Of a stretch of DNA of 41,531 nucleotides, positions 41,352 through 41,531 are shown in pieces (positions within the stretch are counted from its first letter, which is position 1; each line of letters starts with the position of its first letter). Below the pieces are notes generated by a model. The model worked only from the letters and a program-made list of their open reading frames with translations, did no database searches and was not told the origin of the DNA. The stretch comes from Ligilactobacillus salitolerans (GTDB lineage Bacteria; Bacillota; Bacilli; Lactobacillales; Lactobacillaceae): positions 1 to 41,531 of the forward strand of contig NZ_BFFP01000022.1 of NCBI RefSeq assembly GCF_003864415.1, written 5' to 3'. A program made the translations under genes and the position numbers.

Positions 41352-41380
41352 GCATCTAGCAACCGCTAGGTGCTATTTTT
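41352..41380 (+). terminator. Rho-independent terminator at the intron insertion site
   Basis: GCATCTAGC (41352-41360), loop AACC, GCTAGGTGC (41365-41373) pair over nine positions with one G-T, then TATTTTT. This is a clean rightward terminator. The group IIC-like intron begins two bases after the T-tract. It may end the prophage late transcript or belong to a neighbouring gene lost by recombination. Confidence 0.85.
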
Positions 41381-41381
41381 G

Positions 41382-41531
41382 GTGCGCCCGGCATGGGCAG
41401 TAACTAGGCGGTGTGAGTCCGCTGTGAGCCGTAGTGGTCGGTATCACAAGTCGAAGGCAAGGGTGTCTATTGCGAGGTAGAATCTGAAGGAAGCCCTAGA
41501 CAAAACATCGAATCGATGTACAAGAAGTGGC
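41382..41531 (+). mobile_element. Group IIC-like intron, 5' end (domain I)
   Basis: GTGCGCCCGGCATGGGC begins at 41382, with later GAGTCCGCTGTGAG, AAGGCAAGGGTGTC, and GAATCTGAAGGAAGC blocks. These closely follow the domain I sequence of group IIC introns such as that of Oceanobacillus iheyensis. Class C introns are known to insert behind terminator hairpins and to lie in the same orientation, as seen here. The reverse transcriptase gene would lie beyond the window. The 5' exon ends …TATTTTTG. It is a different intron class from the one at the left edge. Confidence 0.88.

Overview
The window looks like a piece of a Lactobacillaceae (Bacillota) chromosome. Base composition is moderately AT-rich, Shine-Dalgarno sites are strong (AGGAGG/AAGGAG), and the gene order from position 3908 rightwards is that of a temperate HK97-type siphovirus of lactobacilli. 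Family assignments come from recognising motifs and gene order by eye; no database search was possible.

Left edge (1-3850). Positions 1-228 are the 3' end of a group II intron: the last codons of its maturase, interrupted by an in-frame stop, then domains V and VI. The intron lies antisense in the 3' end of a Rep_trans-type replication gene, whose last 32 codons are now intron sequence. With an excisionase-like protein, an XRE regulator and a Tn916-like tyrosine recombinase, the rep gene forms a small integrative element remnant. A strong hairpin beside rep may be its nicking origin.

Prophage (about 3900-41130). The leftward lysogeny module holds integrase, a two-helix membrane protein, an ImmA-type peptidase and a CI-like repressor. 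The rightward early genes start with a small Cro-like protein and short unknown genes. A replication/recombination block follows: SMC-like ATPase, Sak4-like ATPase, DUF669 SSB-like protein, SF2 helicase split by a LAGLIDADG intein, and primase-helicase. Next come a repeat-and-hairpin region (candidate origin), RusA, DUF1642 and ArpU. A leftward membrane-anchored accessory gene sits between the early and late regions. The late operon runs HNH-kinase fusion, candidate cos, terminase, portal, protease, capsid, connectors, major tail protein, Ig-like protein, tail chaperones, tape measure, Dit, Tal/receptor-binding protein and DUF1617.

Right edge (40960-41531). No holin or endolysin is visible. 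A convergent zinc-ribbon gene, a rho-independent terminator and, directly behind it, the 5' end of a group IIC-like intron close the window.

The most striking observation is that both the major capsid gene and the major tail gene are followed, in the -1 frame, by short open extensions (21 and 22 codons). Their last 19 residues align without gaps and end VTFD/VTFE, and each runs exactly up to the next gene's ribosome-binding site. The tail gene has a C_CCA_AAA slippery heptamer four bases before a 6-bp hairpin. With the classical gpG-gpT slip at A_AAA_AAC, this late operon appears to use three -1 frameshifts, two of them putting a related tag on different virion proteins. Other items worth checking are the intein, the tRNA-like minihelix at 15353-15395, the HNH-kinase fusion and the two intron edges.
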